64,000 nt of DNA from G963665405 sp963665405 (GTDB taxonomy: Bacteria > Chloroflexota > Dehalococcoidia > Lucifugimonadales > G963665405): assembly GCA_963665405.2 (NCBI GenBank), contig CAXXUH010000004.1, positions 1,261,770 to 1,325,769 on the forward strand, read 5' to 3'. Below are positions 8,475-16,722 of this stretch, piece by piece. Position numbers and translations under genes: made by a program. The stretch's first letter is position 1. Each line of letters begins with the position of its first letter. The notes beneath the pieces were generated by a model. That model was given only the letters and a program-made list of their open reading frames with translations. It ran no database searches and was not told the DNA's origin.

Positions 8475-9794
8475 TTAGGATGGGGGGCCCAGGACCTCGG
8501 CCGAGACCACGTTCTTCTCGAAATCCCCAAGGCGGGCCCGGGTGATCGTGTTGCTTAAGGCAAGCCGGCTGCGAGCCCTGACCCGGATGTAGTTGTCGGT
8601 AAGGCCCGACCAGAGCGCTCCGCCCTCCCCTTTTACCGCCTCTTCCCATAGCACCGGCCTGACCTCTCCCTTGAATCCGCCCCTGAAATCGGCGGCGCCG
8701 GACCGCGACAGATCCAGCAGCCTCTCCATGCGCTCACTCTTGGTCTTGCCGCTTACGGTCCCTCCGAAGTGCGCGGCGCTGGTGCCCGGCCGCGACGAGT
8801 ATGGGAAGACGTGCATTGCCGCGAACCCTACCCGCTCGCAGAGCTCGGACGTATCCTCGAAATCTCGCTCGGACTCTCCGGGGAATCCGGCGATCACGTC
8901 GGTCGTGATCGCGACGCCGGGGACGCTGTCCCGGATCATGTCGACGACCTCTCCGAAAAGCCCTCTTGTGTAGCGACGGCGCATCCGTTGGAGCACGCCG
9001 TCGCTCCCGCTCTGTAGCGGGAGGTGGAAGTGCGGACAGAGCCTGCCGTCCGACCAGAGCCGTATCAGCCCGGGGGTGATCTCCTGGGGCTGAAGCGACG
9101 ATACCCTGAGGCGCTCGATGCCGGTTCGCTCCAGAACTAACCGCACCAGACCCTCGAGCGTGATCCCGTCCAGATCGAAGCCGTAGGTCCCGAGCTGAGT
9201 GCCGGTGAGCACGACCTCTCTGTACCCGCTGGCGACGTGATCGTCGATCCGCGCCAATATCTCTTCTGGCGGGATGCTCCGTTCCCGCCCCCGGACCCTG
9301 GGGACGATGCAGTATGCGCAGACCTGGTCGCAGCCCTCCTGTATCTTGACCGCCGCACGGGTTCGAGCGATCCGAGGCGCGAGCGGCTGCACGTCGTCTC
9401 CGACGGCGCAGGGTACGGGCGGACCGCCCCGCCACTCGCTGACCCGGCGCACCAGCGTCGGCTTGTCCGTGTTGCCGATGACCAGGTCGACCTCGGGCAG
9501 CTTTTCGAGCTCGGCAGGCGCCCTCTGGGCGAAGCACCCGGTGGCCACGATGGTGGCCCCGGGGTTTCGCCTCCGAGCCGCGCGGATGGCGCGCCGTGCC
9601 TTCCTGTCGGCGACGTGGGTGACCGTACAGGAGTTCACCACGTAGATGTCCGCCGGCTCCAGCGTGGAGACGAGCCGGAACCCGGCCCGCGCGAACTCGG
9701 AGGCGACGACGCTCGAGTCGGCCTGGTTCAGCTTGCAGCCGTGAGTCTCCACGGCGACAGTTTGGGTCCGAGTGAGGTTTGAGTGAGCCGGCAT
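8475..9794 (-). CDS. mtaB: tRNA t6A37 methylthiotransferase MtaB
   Basis: This 439-residue radical SAM methylthiotransferase converts t6A37 to ms2t6A37 in tRNAs reading ANN codons. The N-terminal MTTase domain has VETHGCKLNQADS, VNSCTVTHVADRKARR and ATGCFAQ, the three Cys that hold the auxiliary 4Fe-4S cluster. The radical SAM motif is GCDQVCAYCIVPRVRG (CxxxCxxC). A C-terminal TRAM-like segment follows. The start at 9794 (MPAHSNL) is chosen close to the conserved N terminus and follows AGAAAGGG; an ATG at 9833 is possible. The HGCKLNQ form separates MtaB from MiaB and RimO. Confidence 0.93.
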   Translation of the reverse strand: MPAHSNLTRTQTVAVETHGCKLNQADSSVVASEFARAGFRLVSTLEPADIYVVNSCTVTHVADRKARRAIRAARRRNPGATIVATGCFAQRAPAELEKLPEVDLVIGNTDKPTLVRRVSEWRGGPPVPCAVGDDVQPLAPRIARTRAAVKIQEGCDQVCAYCIVPRVRGRERSIPPEEILARIDDHVASGYREVVLTGTQLGTYGFDLDGITLEGLVRLVLERTGIERLRVSSLQPQEITPGLIRLWSDGRLCPHFHLPLQSGSDGVLQRMRRRYTRGLFGEVVDMIRDSVPGVAITTDVIAGFPGESERDFEDTSELCERVGFAAMHVFPYSSRPGTSAAHFGGTVSGKTKSERMERLLDLSRSGAADFRGGFKGEVRPVLWEEAVKGEGGALWSGLTDNYIRVRARSRLALSNTITRARLGDFEKNVVSAEVLGPPS

Positions 9795-10042
9795 GGTGGC
9801 CCTTTCTCTGCTGCTCGGGAGGGTGCCCGACATGGTATTATAGGGACGGCTTCGGAACCCCGTCAACGCGGACGGCGCCTCGGAACGACCGCCTTCCGAG
9901 GTCTTGCGGTGGGACGCAACCCGTCAACCTGTGGAGAGAACAGCGGCGCCCCGCCCCCTTTTTCGCGAGTGGATCGGTGTGACCCTCGGATTCCTTATCG
10001 CCCTCCCGTCTGACGGGCCAGGACTTCGGCAAAGCCAGTGGA

Positions 10043-11296
10043 GTGGACCAAGTGACGAACAATCGAGTGGTGATAACCGGTATCGGGCTGGTCAGCCCGG
10101 TTGGCCTTAACGCGAAGACCACCTGGGATAACCTGATCAGCGGCAAGTCGGGAATCGACCACATCAAGTCGTTCGACACCGATGGGCTGGCGACGACGAT
10201 CGCCGCCGAGGTAGACGGCTTCGATCCTGTCAACTATATGGGGCTGAAAGGGGCGCGGCGGGTGGACCGTTTCACCCAGCTCGCCGTTGCCGCCGCGATG
10301 GAGGCGGTCGAGCAGGCCGAGCTCAAGATCGACGACAGCAATGCCGACCGCGTGGCGGTGCTGATAGCCAGCGGGATCGGAGGCATCATCACGCTGTCCA
10401 ACCAGATCGAGGTGATGCTCAGCAGAGGCCCTTCCAGGGTCAGCCCGTTCTTGGTCCCGATGATGCTACCCGACATGGCTTCGGCGCAGGTTTCCATGAG
10501 CCTCGGGGCGAAGGGGCCGAACTTCTCGACGCTGTCGGCCTGCTCGAGCGGCGCAGACTCCGTGGGCCAGGCGTTCGAGCTGATCCGGAGGGGAGACGCC
10601 GATCAGGTGCTGGCCGGAGGGACCGAGGCTGCGATCTGTCGCATCGGGATCGCCGGGTTCAACTCGGCTCAGGCACTGTCAAAGCGCAACGACGAGCCGC
10701 AGAAAGCCTCTCGGCCGTTCGATGCCGAGCGCGACGGCTTCGTCCTTGGCGAGGGAGCCGCCGTCATGGTCATGGAGAGCATCGACAGCGCGACGAATCG
10801 CGGCGTGGAGCCTATCGGCGAGATCGTCGGATATGCTGCCACCGCCGACGCCTACCACGTGACCCATCCGGCCCCCGATTGTGAGGGGTCGGCCAGGGCG
10901 ATGAGACTGGCCCTGGAGCAGGCGGCTCTGAAACCCCACGAGATCGACTACATAAACGCTCACGGCACCTCGACCCCGATCAACGACAAGTATGAGACGA
11001 TGGCGACCAAGGCCGTCTTCGGCGAGGATGCTTACAAGATCCCGATCAGCTCGACCAAGTCGATGACGGGCCACCTGCTTGGGGCCGGCGGTGCCCTGGA
11101 GGCTGCGATCTGTGTCATGGCCATCGCCAACTGGGCGGCGCCGCCCACAATCAACCTGGAGGTTCCCGACCCGGATTGCGACCTGGACTACACTCCCCAC
11201 GTTCCTCGTCGAGGCCAGATCAAGACGGCGATGAGCAACTCGTTCGGTTTCGGTGGTCACAACGCCTCCCTGGTCTTCCAGGCCTACGAAGCCTAG
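10043..11296 (+). CDS. fabF: Beta-ketoacyl-ACP synthase II
   Basis: This 417-residue condensing enzyme elongates acyl-ACP with malonyl-ACP in fatty acid synthesis. The Cys-His-His triad is visible: FSTLSACSSGADSVGQAF (Cys ~168), INAHGTSTPINDKYE (His ~308) and STKSMTGHLLGAGGALEA (His ~345). The C terminus SNSFGFGGHNASLVF is typical. The GTG at 10043 is given; GTG at 10052 (VTNNRVVITG) has a better-placed GGAG and may be the true start. The gene stands alone with no acpP or fabD beside it. Confidence 0.95.
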   Translation: MDQVTNNRVVITGIGLVSPVGLNAKTTWDNLISGKSGIDHIKSFDTDGLATTIAAEVDGFDPVNYMGLKGARRVDRFTQLAVAAAMEAVEQAELKIDDSNADRVAVLIASGIGGIITLSNQIEVMLSRGPSRVSPFLVPMMLPDMASAQVSMSLGAKGPNFSTLSACSSGADSVGQAFELIRRGDADQVLAGGTEAAICRIGIAGFNSAQALSKRNDEPQKASRPFDAERDGFVLGEGAAVMVMESIDSATNRGVEPIGEIVGYAATADAYHVTHPAPDCEGSARAMRLALEQAALKPHEIDYINAHGTSTPINDKYETMATKAVFGEDAYKIPISSTKSMTGHLLGAGGALEAAICVMAIANWAAPPTINLEVPDPDCDLDYTPHVPRRGQIKTAMSNSFGFGGHNASLVFQAYEA

Positions 11297-11346
11297 CCCA
11301 ACGACGGAACATGGGATGTGCGGATCCCGACAAGTCGGGATTGCCG

Positions 11347-11535
11347 GGAGGCTGGGGGTTCCCCTTAGATATTTCTGACCACCTTCCGGGCCAGGAGAGG
11401 CGTCACAGGGAAGCCTGGCACGATGGCGACATACGGGGTGTCCAGAGGGGCGGAGCCCCTTTGCAAGGAGTCTGAGGGTTTCCCTCAGATATGATTTCTC
11501 CCCCCTTCCTGGCCAGGAAGGGGGCCAGGGGGATG
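11347..11535. repeat. Intergenic palindromic repeat, two copies (one partial)
   Basis: The full copy at about 11440-11535 has three hairpins in order: AGGGGC/GCCCCT, CTGAGGG/CCCTCAG, and a perfect 24-bp palindrome at 11501-11524 centred on CCTGGCCAGG. A degraded copy at 11347-11400 keeps the order GGTTCCCCTTAGATAT then CCGGGCCAGGAG. The same order recurs at 18676-18755. Such REP-like elements sit between genes and can fold in RNA or DNA. The 11297-11653 gap contains nothing else recognised. Confidence 0.6.
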
Positions 11536-11653
11536 GTCGACAGGGTCTTTCAGCACCCTGTAGGGAACCCTCTGTAGTCTCGTTGACACCCGGTCGCGTG
11601 GCCTGTGCCACAGGCTGCGGCATCCTCACATCACCTGAGGGAACAGGCCCCGC

Positions 11654-13333
11654 ATGACTGAAAAGGTGTGGCGCACCCGGCCTCAACCTCCTGTCGGCTT
11701 CGCATCGTACATGGGGGTATCCCCTCTTGAAGCCACGTTGCTCTTCAACCGTGGGGTCCGGCACCCCGAAGAGATCGAGACCTACTTGGCCGCCGACTCC
11801 CGGCTGCTCAACGATCCCTGGCTCCTTCCCAACATCGAGAGGGGCGTTGCCGCCCTGGAGGAGGCGATCTCCGAAGGACGGACCGTCGCCATCTTCGGCG
11901 ACTTCGACGCCGACGGTATCACGGCCACCGCGATTGTCGCCCTGGGCCTACGCGAGCTGGGAGCGCGCGCCATCACGTACCTCCCGAACAGGCTGGCCGA
12001 GGGCCACGGGCTCAACGATGCGGCCGTCCGCCGGCTTGCGGACCAGGGGGCGTCGCTCCTGGTGACCGTGGACTGTGGCCTCAGCGCCCACCACGAGGTG
12101 GAGACGGCCTCGTCGCTGGGGATAGACACCATAATCACGGATCATCACACCCTGCCCGACAGGCTGCCCGACGCGCGGGCCGTGGTCCACTCCGGGCTTC
12201 CCGGATCGGCGTATCCCTACGAGGGCTTGACCGGTGCGGGTCTGGCGTTCAAGCTGATCGAGGCGCTCCACGTCGCCCTCGGACGTCCCTGGCCCGAGCA
12301 CCTCCTCGGGCTTGCCGCGCTCGGCACCGTCGGCGACTCAGGACCCCTGACCGGCGAGAACAGGTTCATCGTCAAGCAGGGGATGGCGGAGCTCGCTCGG
12401 ACCCGGAACCCTGGCCTGCGGGCGCTCGCCGATGTCGCGGGGGAGAAGCTCCACGAGCTCGACACCCGCTCTCTGTCGTTCGGCCTTATTCCGAGGATCA
12501 ACGCCGCGGGACGGCTGGGCGACGCGTCGCTGAGCCTGGACCTCCTGATGGCGACGGACCGCGAGACGGCCGAGCCGATCGCTCGGGACCTGGACGAGAA
12601 GAACCGGGAGCGCCAGCGCCTGACCCGCGAGGGGATCGACGAGGCCGTCGACCAGATGGAGCTCAGCCCCAACGGCGTCCCGAATGTGATCGTGGTGGAG
12701 CACCCGGGATGGTCCCCGGGCATCCTGGGACTCATCGCCGGGAGGCTCGCGGAGAGATACTATCGCCCGGCGATTGCGGTGACGACGAGCTCCGGGGTAT
12801 CCAGGGCCAGTGCTCGGAGCATCCCGGAGTTCGACATGACCGGCGCACTGCGAAGCGCGACCGTACCGTTCATCAGGATGGGCGGTCACGCCCAGGCGGC
12901 GGGCTTCACCGTGCCGGCCGAGTTCCTTCCGAAGCTGCGCCGTGAGATGGACGCCGTGGCCGGCGAGCGGCTCGAAGGCGTGGACCTCGCGCCGGCGATC
13001 GACATCGACTGCGACATATCCCTGAGCCTCGTCAACGAGGAGACGTTAAGCTTCGTACAGCGCCTGTCGCCCTTCGGGCAGAGCAACCAGACGCCGGCGT
13101 TCCTCACGTCGAACGCCCGGGTCGTTGAGGCCCGCCAGGTGGGGAAGGCGGGCCGGCATCTGAAGATGCGGGTCAGTCAGGACCGGGTGGTGCGGGACGC
13201 CATCGCCTTCGGCCAGGGCGATAAGCCGCTCGCGCCGGGGGACGCGATCGACCTGGTGTACTCGGTGGGCGTCGACCGCTGGGGTGGCGCTGCCCTGCCG
13301 GAGCTGACGGTAGCGGACTTCCGGAAGACGTAG
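11654..13333 (+). CDS. recJ: Single-stranded-DNA-specific exonuclease RecJ
   Basis: This 559-residue 5'-3' ssDNA exonuclease acts in recombination and mismatch repair. It has the DHH phosphoesterase motifs IFGDFDADGITATA (residues ~80-93), VTVDCGLSAHHE and IITDHHTLPD (~160). These are followed by the DHHA1 domain with GHAQAAGFTVP and the C-terminal OB domain. The start ATG at 11654 fits the family N terminus. It converges with lgt, with 10 bp between stops. Confidence 0.95.
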   Translation: MTEKVWRTRPQPPVGFASYMGVSPLEATLLFNRGVRHPEEIETYLAADSRLLNDPWLLPNIERGVAALEEAISEGRTVAIFGDFDADGITATAIVALGLRELGARAITYLPNRLAEGHGLNDAAVRRLADQGASLLVTVDCGLSAHHEVETASSLGIDTIITDHHTLPDRLPDARAVVHSGLPGSAYPYEGLTGAGLAFKLIEALHVALGRPWPEHLLGLAALGTVGDSGPLTGENRFIVKQGMAELARTRNPGLRALADVAGEKLHELDTRSLSFGLIPRINAAGRLGDASLSLDLLMATDRETAEPIARDLDEKNRERQRLTREGIDEAVDQMELSPNGVPNVIVVEHPGWSPGILGLIAGRLAERYYRPAIAVTTSSGVSRASARSIPEFDMTGALRSATVPFIRMGGHAQAAGFTVPAEFLPKLRREMDAVAGERLEGVDLAPAIDIDCDISLSLVNEETLSFVQRLSPFGQSNQTPAFLTSNARVVEARQVGKAGRHLKMRVSQDRVVRDAIAFGQGDKPLAPGDAIDLVYSVGVDRWGGAALPELTVADFRKT

Positions 13334-13343
13334 CCGGCGACCG

Positions 13344-14213
13344 CTACCTGGCCCGCTGGCGGCCACGCCGGCGCCGCTCGGCGCGGCTCCCGCGCTCCAC
13401 CACAGGTGGCGGCTCCTCGTCTTCCCCGACCGAACCCGTGGGCCTCGCCTTGACGATGAGCAGGGGAACGGTTATCGCCAGGACCAGCAGGGCGATGTAC
13501 TGCGCCTCCTGCATCCCCAGCGCCCAGATCCTGTCCTGTCTGGCGAAGGTTATGGCGAACCGCCCGACGGAGTAGAGCGCCAGGTACAGGGCGAAGAGCA
13601 TCCCGTCCGGTTTGATGCGGCCCCGCAGCCTCCATATGATCCCCAGGGCGATCATGTTCCAGATCATCTCGTAGGCGATGACCGGCTGCACCGACGTACC
13701 GGCCCCGTTGTTGCAGCTTCTGGCGGCCGTCTCGGGATGAGTCCAGACGAAGCTGAGGAAGAAGTCGGCGGTCTTGGCGCAGTGCTCCCCGTTGACGATG
13801 TCCCCTACCCGTCCGATAGTCTGGCCGATCAGCATCGCCGGAGCCGTCAGGTCGGCGATGATGCCAACCGGGTGGCCCCTCCAGAGCGCGTAAAGCGTCC
13901 CGCCGATGAACCCGCCGAGGATGCCGCCCCAGACGCCGACGCCACCGTTCCAGATGGCGAGGATCCGGCCGGGGTCGCCGCCGTAGACGGACCAGTTGTC
14001 GATCACATGGACGGCTCGGGCGCCTATGAAGCCGCCCACTATCGCCCACAGAGCGATCGAGTAGATCGTGTCGGGAAGGATGCCTCGAAGTGGGCCCCAT
14101 CGGCCAACGAGGAAGACGGCGGTGGCCACCGCCAGAAAGCTGAACAGGCCGTGCCAGCTCAGAACGAAGGAGCCGGCCGAGATCAGGTTAGGGCCTGCCC
14201 CGATCTCAATCAT
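13344..14213 (-). CDS. lgt: Prolipoprotein diacylglyceryl transferase
   Basis: This 289-residue polytopic membrane enzyme transfers diacylglycerol from phosphatidylglycerol to the lipobox Cys of prolipoproteins. It has about seven hydrophobic helices. The Lgt signature is present in the form GQTIGRVGDIVNGEHC, with the catalytic region Arg/Asn/Glu, and LSWHGLF near the N terminus. The C-terminal ~35 residues are a charged, Arg-rich tail (RAERRRRGRQRAR) longer than usual. A lipoprotein gene lies just upstream on the same strand. Confidence 0.93.
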   Translation of the reverse strand: MIEIGAGPNLISAGSFVLSWHGLFSFLAVATAVFLVGRWGPLRGILPDTIYSIALWAIVGGFIGARAVHVIDNWSVYGGDPGRILAIWNGGVGVWGGILGGFIGGTLYALWRGHPVGIIADLTAPAMLIGQTIGRVGDIVNGEHCAKTADFFLSFVWTHPETAARSCNNGAGTSVQPVIAYEMIWNMIALGIIWRLRGRIKPDGMLFALYLALYSVGRFAITFARQDRIWALGMQEAQYIALLVLAITVPLLIVKARPTGSVGEDEEPPPVVERGSRAERRRRGRQRAR

Positions 14214-14548
14214 TCCGGCCCTCCGAGGACGTTTCCATCGGGAACAGGTTAAGGCGGAGGAATCTCAGTGTCAAGGAAGACCGTCAGCGCCGGGCCCCGC
14301 TCTCCGCGCGCGGTCTCAGTGAGGATCATCGACCCCCGAGAGCGGAAAGATGTTGATCGGGGAGGTCAGATCGACACCGAGAGGCACGCGGGTCTTCTGG
14401 GAGGTGTCAGATAGCCATCTCCGTCGCAGTGGCACGCGCTTCGTCCAGTGTAGAAGGCGTGGACTGGGAGTTCGGGGCGTGCCCGCCCCCACGACGAAAA
14501 AGGCAGCGCAGTTTGGGAATACGCGAGTGTTCGGCGCCGTTTGCTGAT
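14214..14548. other. Intergenic region between lgt and lipoprotein gene
   Basis: These 335 bases show no supported gene. Short frames exist on both strands without ribosome-binding sites or family resemblance. The lgt promoter is probably here. No strong repeat or hairpin stands out. Confidence 0.35.
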
Positions 14549-14983
14549 TCACTCAGCCCGCGCGGGTGGTACGGCTGTGGCTGTACCTATGTGCAAGAGC
14601 ACGGCGTGAATGCGCAGGTCGCGGTCTACGATTACAGAAGTCTCTACTGTTGTACCCGACGCGTCTCCCTCCCAACGGACGAATCTGGAATGGGAAAGCT
14701 GCAGGAAAGCTCGAATCTTTACTTCAGTGCCAGCGGGGTATTTCCCGTCAGGACCCGGCGGCGGGTCGAGAATCGGCCTCCAGAACCCCCCAGGTTCCGG
14801 TGTGAAGGTGATCCGAAATCGGGCGGCGACGGTCGCCTCAACGGCGGCGGCGATGGTGGCCTCGATGTCTGGGGTCCGCGTCGGCTGCCCACTTGCACAG
14901 GCGACAACGGCCAAGGACGACATAGCAGCCGTAACCAGGAACCCGACCCGCCTTATCGGACGAAATTGCCGCGTTGCTTTCAC
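14549..14983 (-). CDS. Putative lipoprotein with InlB-repeat-like domain
   Basis: This is a 144-residue exported protein. A basic N terminus is followed by a hydrophobic stretch and the lipobox VVAC (Cys ~30), then a Thr/Ala-rich linker. The middle (YPAGTEVKIRAF, then FVRWEGDASG and VDRDLRIHAVL) resembles the divergent InlB B-repeat fold found in many secreted proteins, with the G-T-V, W-x-G-D and D-x-x-I-x-A pattern. The start is GTG at 14983 with GGAG 8 nt upstream. The function is unknown, probably surface-anchored. It should be a substrate of the Lgt encoded downstream. Confidence 0.65.
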   Translation of the reverse strand: MKATRQFRPIRRVGFLVTAAMSSLAVVACASGQPTRTPDIEATIAAAVEATVAARFRITFTPEPGGFWRPILDPPPGPDGKYPAGTEVKIRAFLQLSHSRFVRWEGDASGTTVETSVIVDRDLRIHAVLLHIGTATAVPPARAE

Positions 14984-15061
14984 TGCTAACTCCTACAGCA
15001 CGCACACACAGGAATGGTATCATTCGCGCTGAACGACATCACCACCGAGTAGAGGAACCCC

Positions 15062-15253
15062 ATGACCGCCGCTTACAAGCCTACCCTACGCGGCGATCTC
15101 ATGCCGGGCTACGATCGAAAGCCCAATCAACCGCAGGCGAGGTCCACAGTCTATCAAGCAGCTCCAACTTGGGCGCCTCGCCACCGGTGTCCAGGCGGAC
15201 CGGGCGAGCCGATGCCTATAACCGCGCGGACTATCAGCCGTATAAGAGTGTAG
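15062..15253 (+). CDS. Possible small protein, unknown
   Basis: A 63-codon frame starts MTAAYKPTLRGDL with GAGG about 7 nt upstream of ATG. Its composition (many Pro and Arg) does not settle whether it is real, and no family is recognised. The surrounding 14984-15425 gap is otherwise empty apart from presumed promoters for the lipoprotein and xerD. Confidence 0.25.
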   Translation: MTAAYKPTLRGDLMPGYDRKPNQPQARSTVYQAAPTWAPRHRCPGGPGEPMPITARTISRIRV

Positions 15254-15425
15254 AGCACTCGCGCGGACCGGACCAGGGCAAGGTGTAGGGGCGCACAGCC
15301 GTGTGCCCTGCGAACACGGTGGCTTCGCCGGGACAGAATGCTGGAAGCGCCAGACCGTATGCTAAAATAGAATCACCGTCGATACGCTCTCGGACACGGA
15401 GGTACAGGGGTGCAGAGCCCTGTCG

Positions 15426-16331
15426 ATGAAGCAGAGCATCGAGACCTTTCTGAACTACATCGCGGTCGAGCGAGGGCTGTCCTCCAACACGGTCGCCGCA
15501 TACAGAAACGATCTGACTCAGCTGGCGGACCACCTTGGTGCCGGTGAGGGACGTGCCGGACCCCGGGACGGATGGCGGGCGGTGGACGAGCATGCCATCA
15601 CAGCGTACGTCGTCTACCTTCACCGCCAGGGCTATGCTGGCGCGACGCGGGCACGGAAGGTGGCCGCGACCCGGTCGTTCTTCGGCTTCCTTCAAGAGGA
15701 GGGGCTGATCCCGCGGAACCCGGCCGAGAACCTCAGATCCCCGTCGGCGGGGCGCTCGCTGCCTGAGCCTCTGACCGTCGAGGAGATCGACAGGCTTCTC
15801 GCCGCCACCGGCGGCAGCGCACCGGAGCCCGTCCGGGACCGGGCGATGCTGGAGCTGATCTATGCGACCGGGATGCGAGTCAGCGAGCTGGTCGGCCTGG
15901 ACATGGACCACGTCGAGCTGAGCCAGGGGTTCGTGAGGTGCTTCGGCAAGGGCTCAAAAGAGCGCCTCATCCCGATTCATCCGCAGGCCGTCGGCGTGAT
16001 GAAGCGCTATCTGGAAGAGGCTCGGCCGAAGCTGGCTGCTCGCAGGCTGGGACCGGCGGTCTTCCTCAACCGCCGCGGGAAGAGGATGACGCGCCAGGGC
16101 TTCTGGCTTATACTTCGTAAGTACGCGGGACAGGCTGGGATCGAGTCGAGGATCACGCCTCACACGATCCGACATAGCTTCGCCACTCATTTGCTGAGAG
16201 GCGGAGCGTCCCTGAGGCACGTGCAGGAGCTGCTGGGTCACGCCAGCGTCACAACCACGCAGATATATACGCACCTGACGCGGGAGCATCTCCGGGAGGA
16301 GTACGACAAGGCTCATCCCAGGGCGAGCTAG
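15426..16331 (+). CDS. xerD: Tyrosine recombinase XerD/XerC-type
   Basis: This 301-residue site-specific recombinase most likely resolves chromosome dimers at dif. The N-terminal SAM-like DNA-binding domain (FLNYIAVERGLSSNTVAAYR) is followed by the catalytic domain: Arg in ATGMRVSELVGL, Lys in GKGSKERLIPI, HTIRHSFATHLLRGG (H-x-x-R), LGHASVTTTQIYTH with the nucleophile Tyr. Length and layout match XerD rather than phage integrases. It heads a group with the small membrane protein and uvrC downstream on the same strand. Confidence 0.9.
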   Translation: MKQSIETFLNYIAVERGLSSNTVAAYRNDLTQLADHLGAGEGRAGPRDGWRAVDEHAITAYVVYLHRQGYAGATRARKVAATRSFFGFLQEEGLIPRNPAENLRSPSAGRSLPEPLTVEEIDRLLAATGGSAPEPVRDRAMLELIYATGMRVSELVGLDMDHVELSQGFVRCFGKGSKERLIPIHPQAVGVMKRYLEEARPKLAARRLGPAVFLNRRGKRMTRQGFWLILRKYAGQAGIESRITPHTIRHSFATHLLRGGASLRHVQELLGHASVTTTQIYTHLTREHLREEYDKAHPRAS

Positions 16332-16393
16332 ACGGTCGACGGTGACTCGACCGCCGGACCCGGGACGTCAGGAGAGGATCAGGAGGGACCGCA

Positions 16394-16714
16394 ATGCCCA
16401 GCAAGGGCCGCAAGGCAGCGTCGAGGCAGGCCCAGGTCCGGGACAAGAAGAAGCGGGGCAAGGCCGCGCCACAGGTCTTCGAGGCCGGTCCGGTGCGGTC
16501 CGCAATTCCAGTCGATGATGCCGAAGAAGAGGCCGCACCCACGCAGCCGACGACGGCGGTCGCCCAGGCCAGGCCATCCGTCAGCAAACGCCGGGGCCGG
16601 GCGACGGAGCCTGCGGCGGCGTACGGGCACCTAGGGACCGAGCTCAAGCGGATCGGGGTGATCGCGTCTCTGGTGGTCGTCATCCTCGTAGCGCTCACCT
16701 TCGTCCTCCGCTAG
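16394..16714 (+). CDS. Small tail-anchored membrane protein, unknown
   Basis: This 106-residue protein has a Lys/Arg-rich, probably disordered N-terminal half and one C-terminal transmembrane helix (VIASLVVVILVALTFVL). The start ATG follows AGGAGGG. It ends 8 bp before uvrC, so the two are probably co-transcribed. No domain family is recognised. Confidence 0.7.
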   Translation: MPSKGRKAASRQAQVRDKKKRGKAAPQVFEAGPVRSAIPVDDAEEEAAPTQPTTAVAQARPSVSKRRGRATEPAAAYGHLGTELKRIGVIASLVVVILVALTFVLR

Positions 16715-16722
16715 AAAACCCC

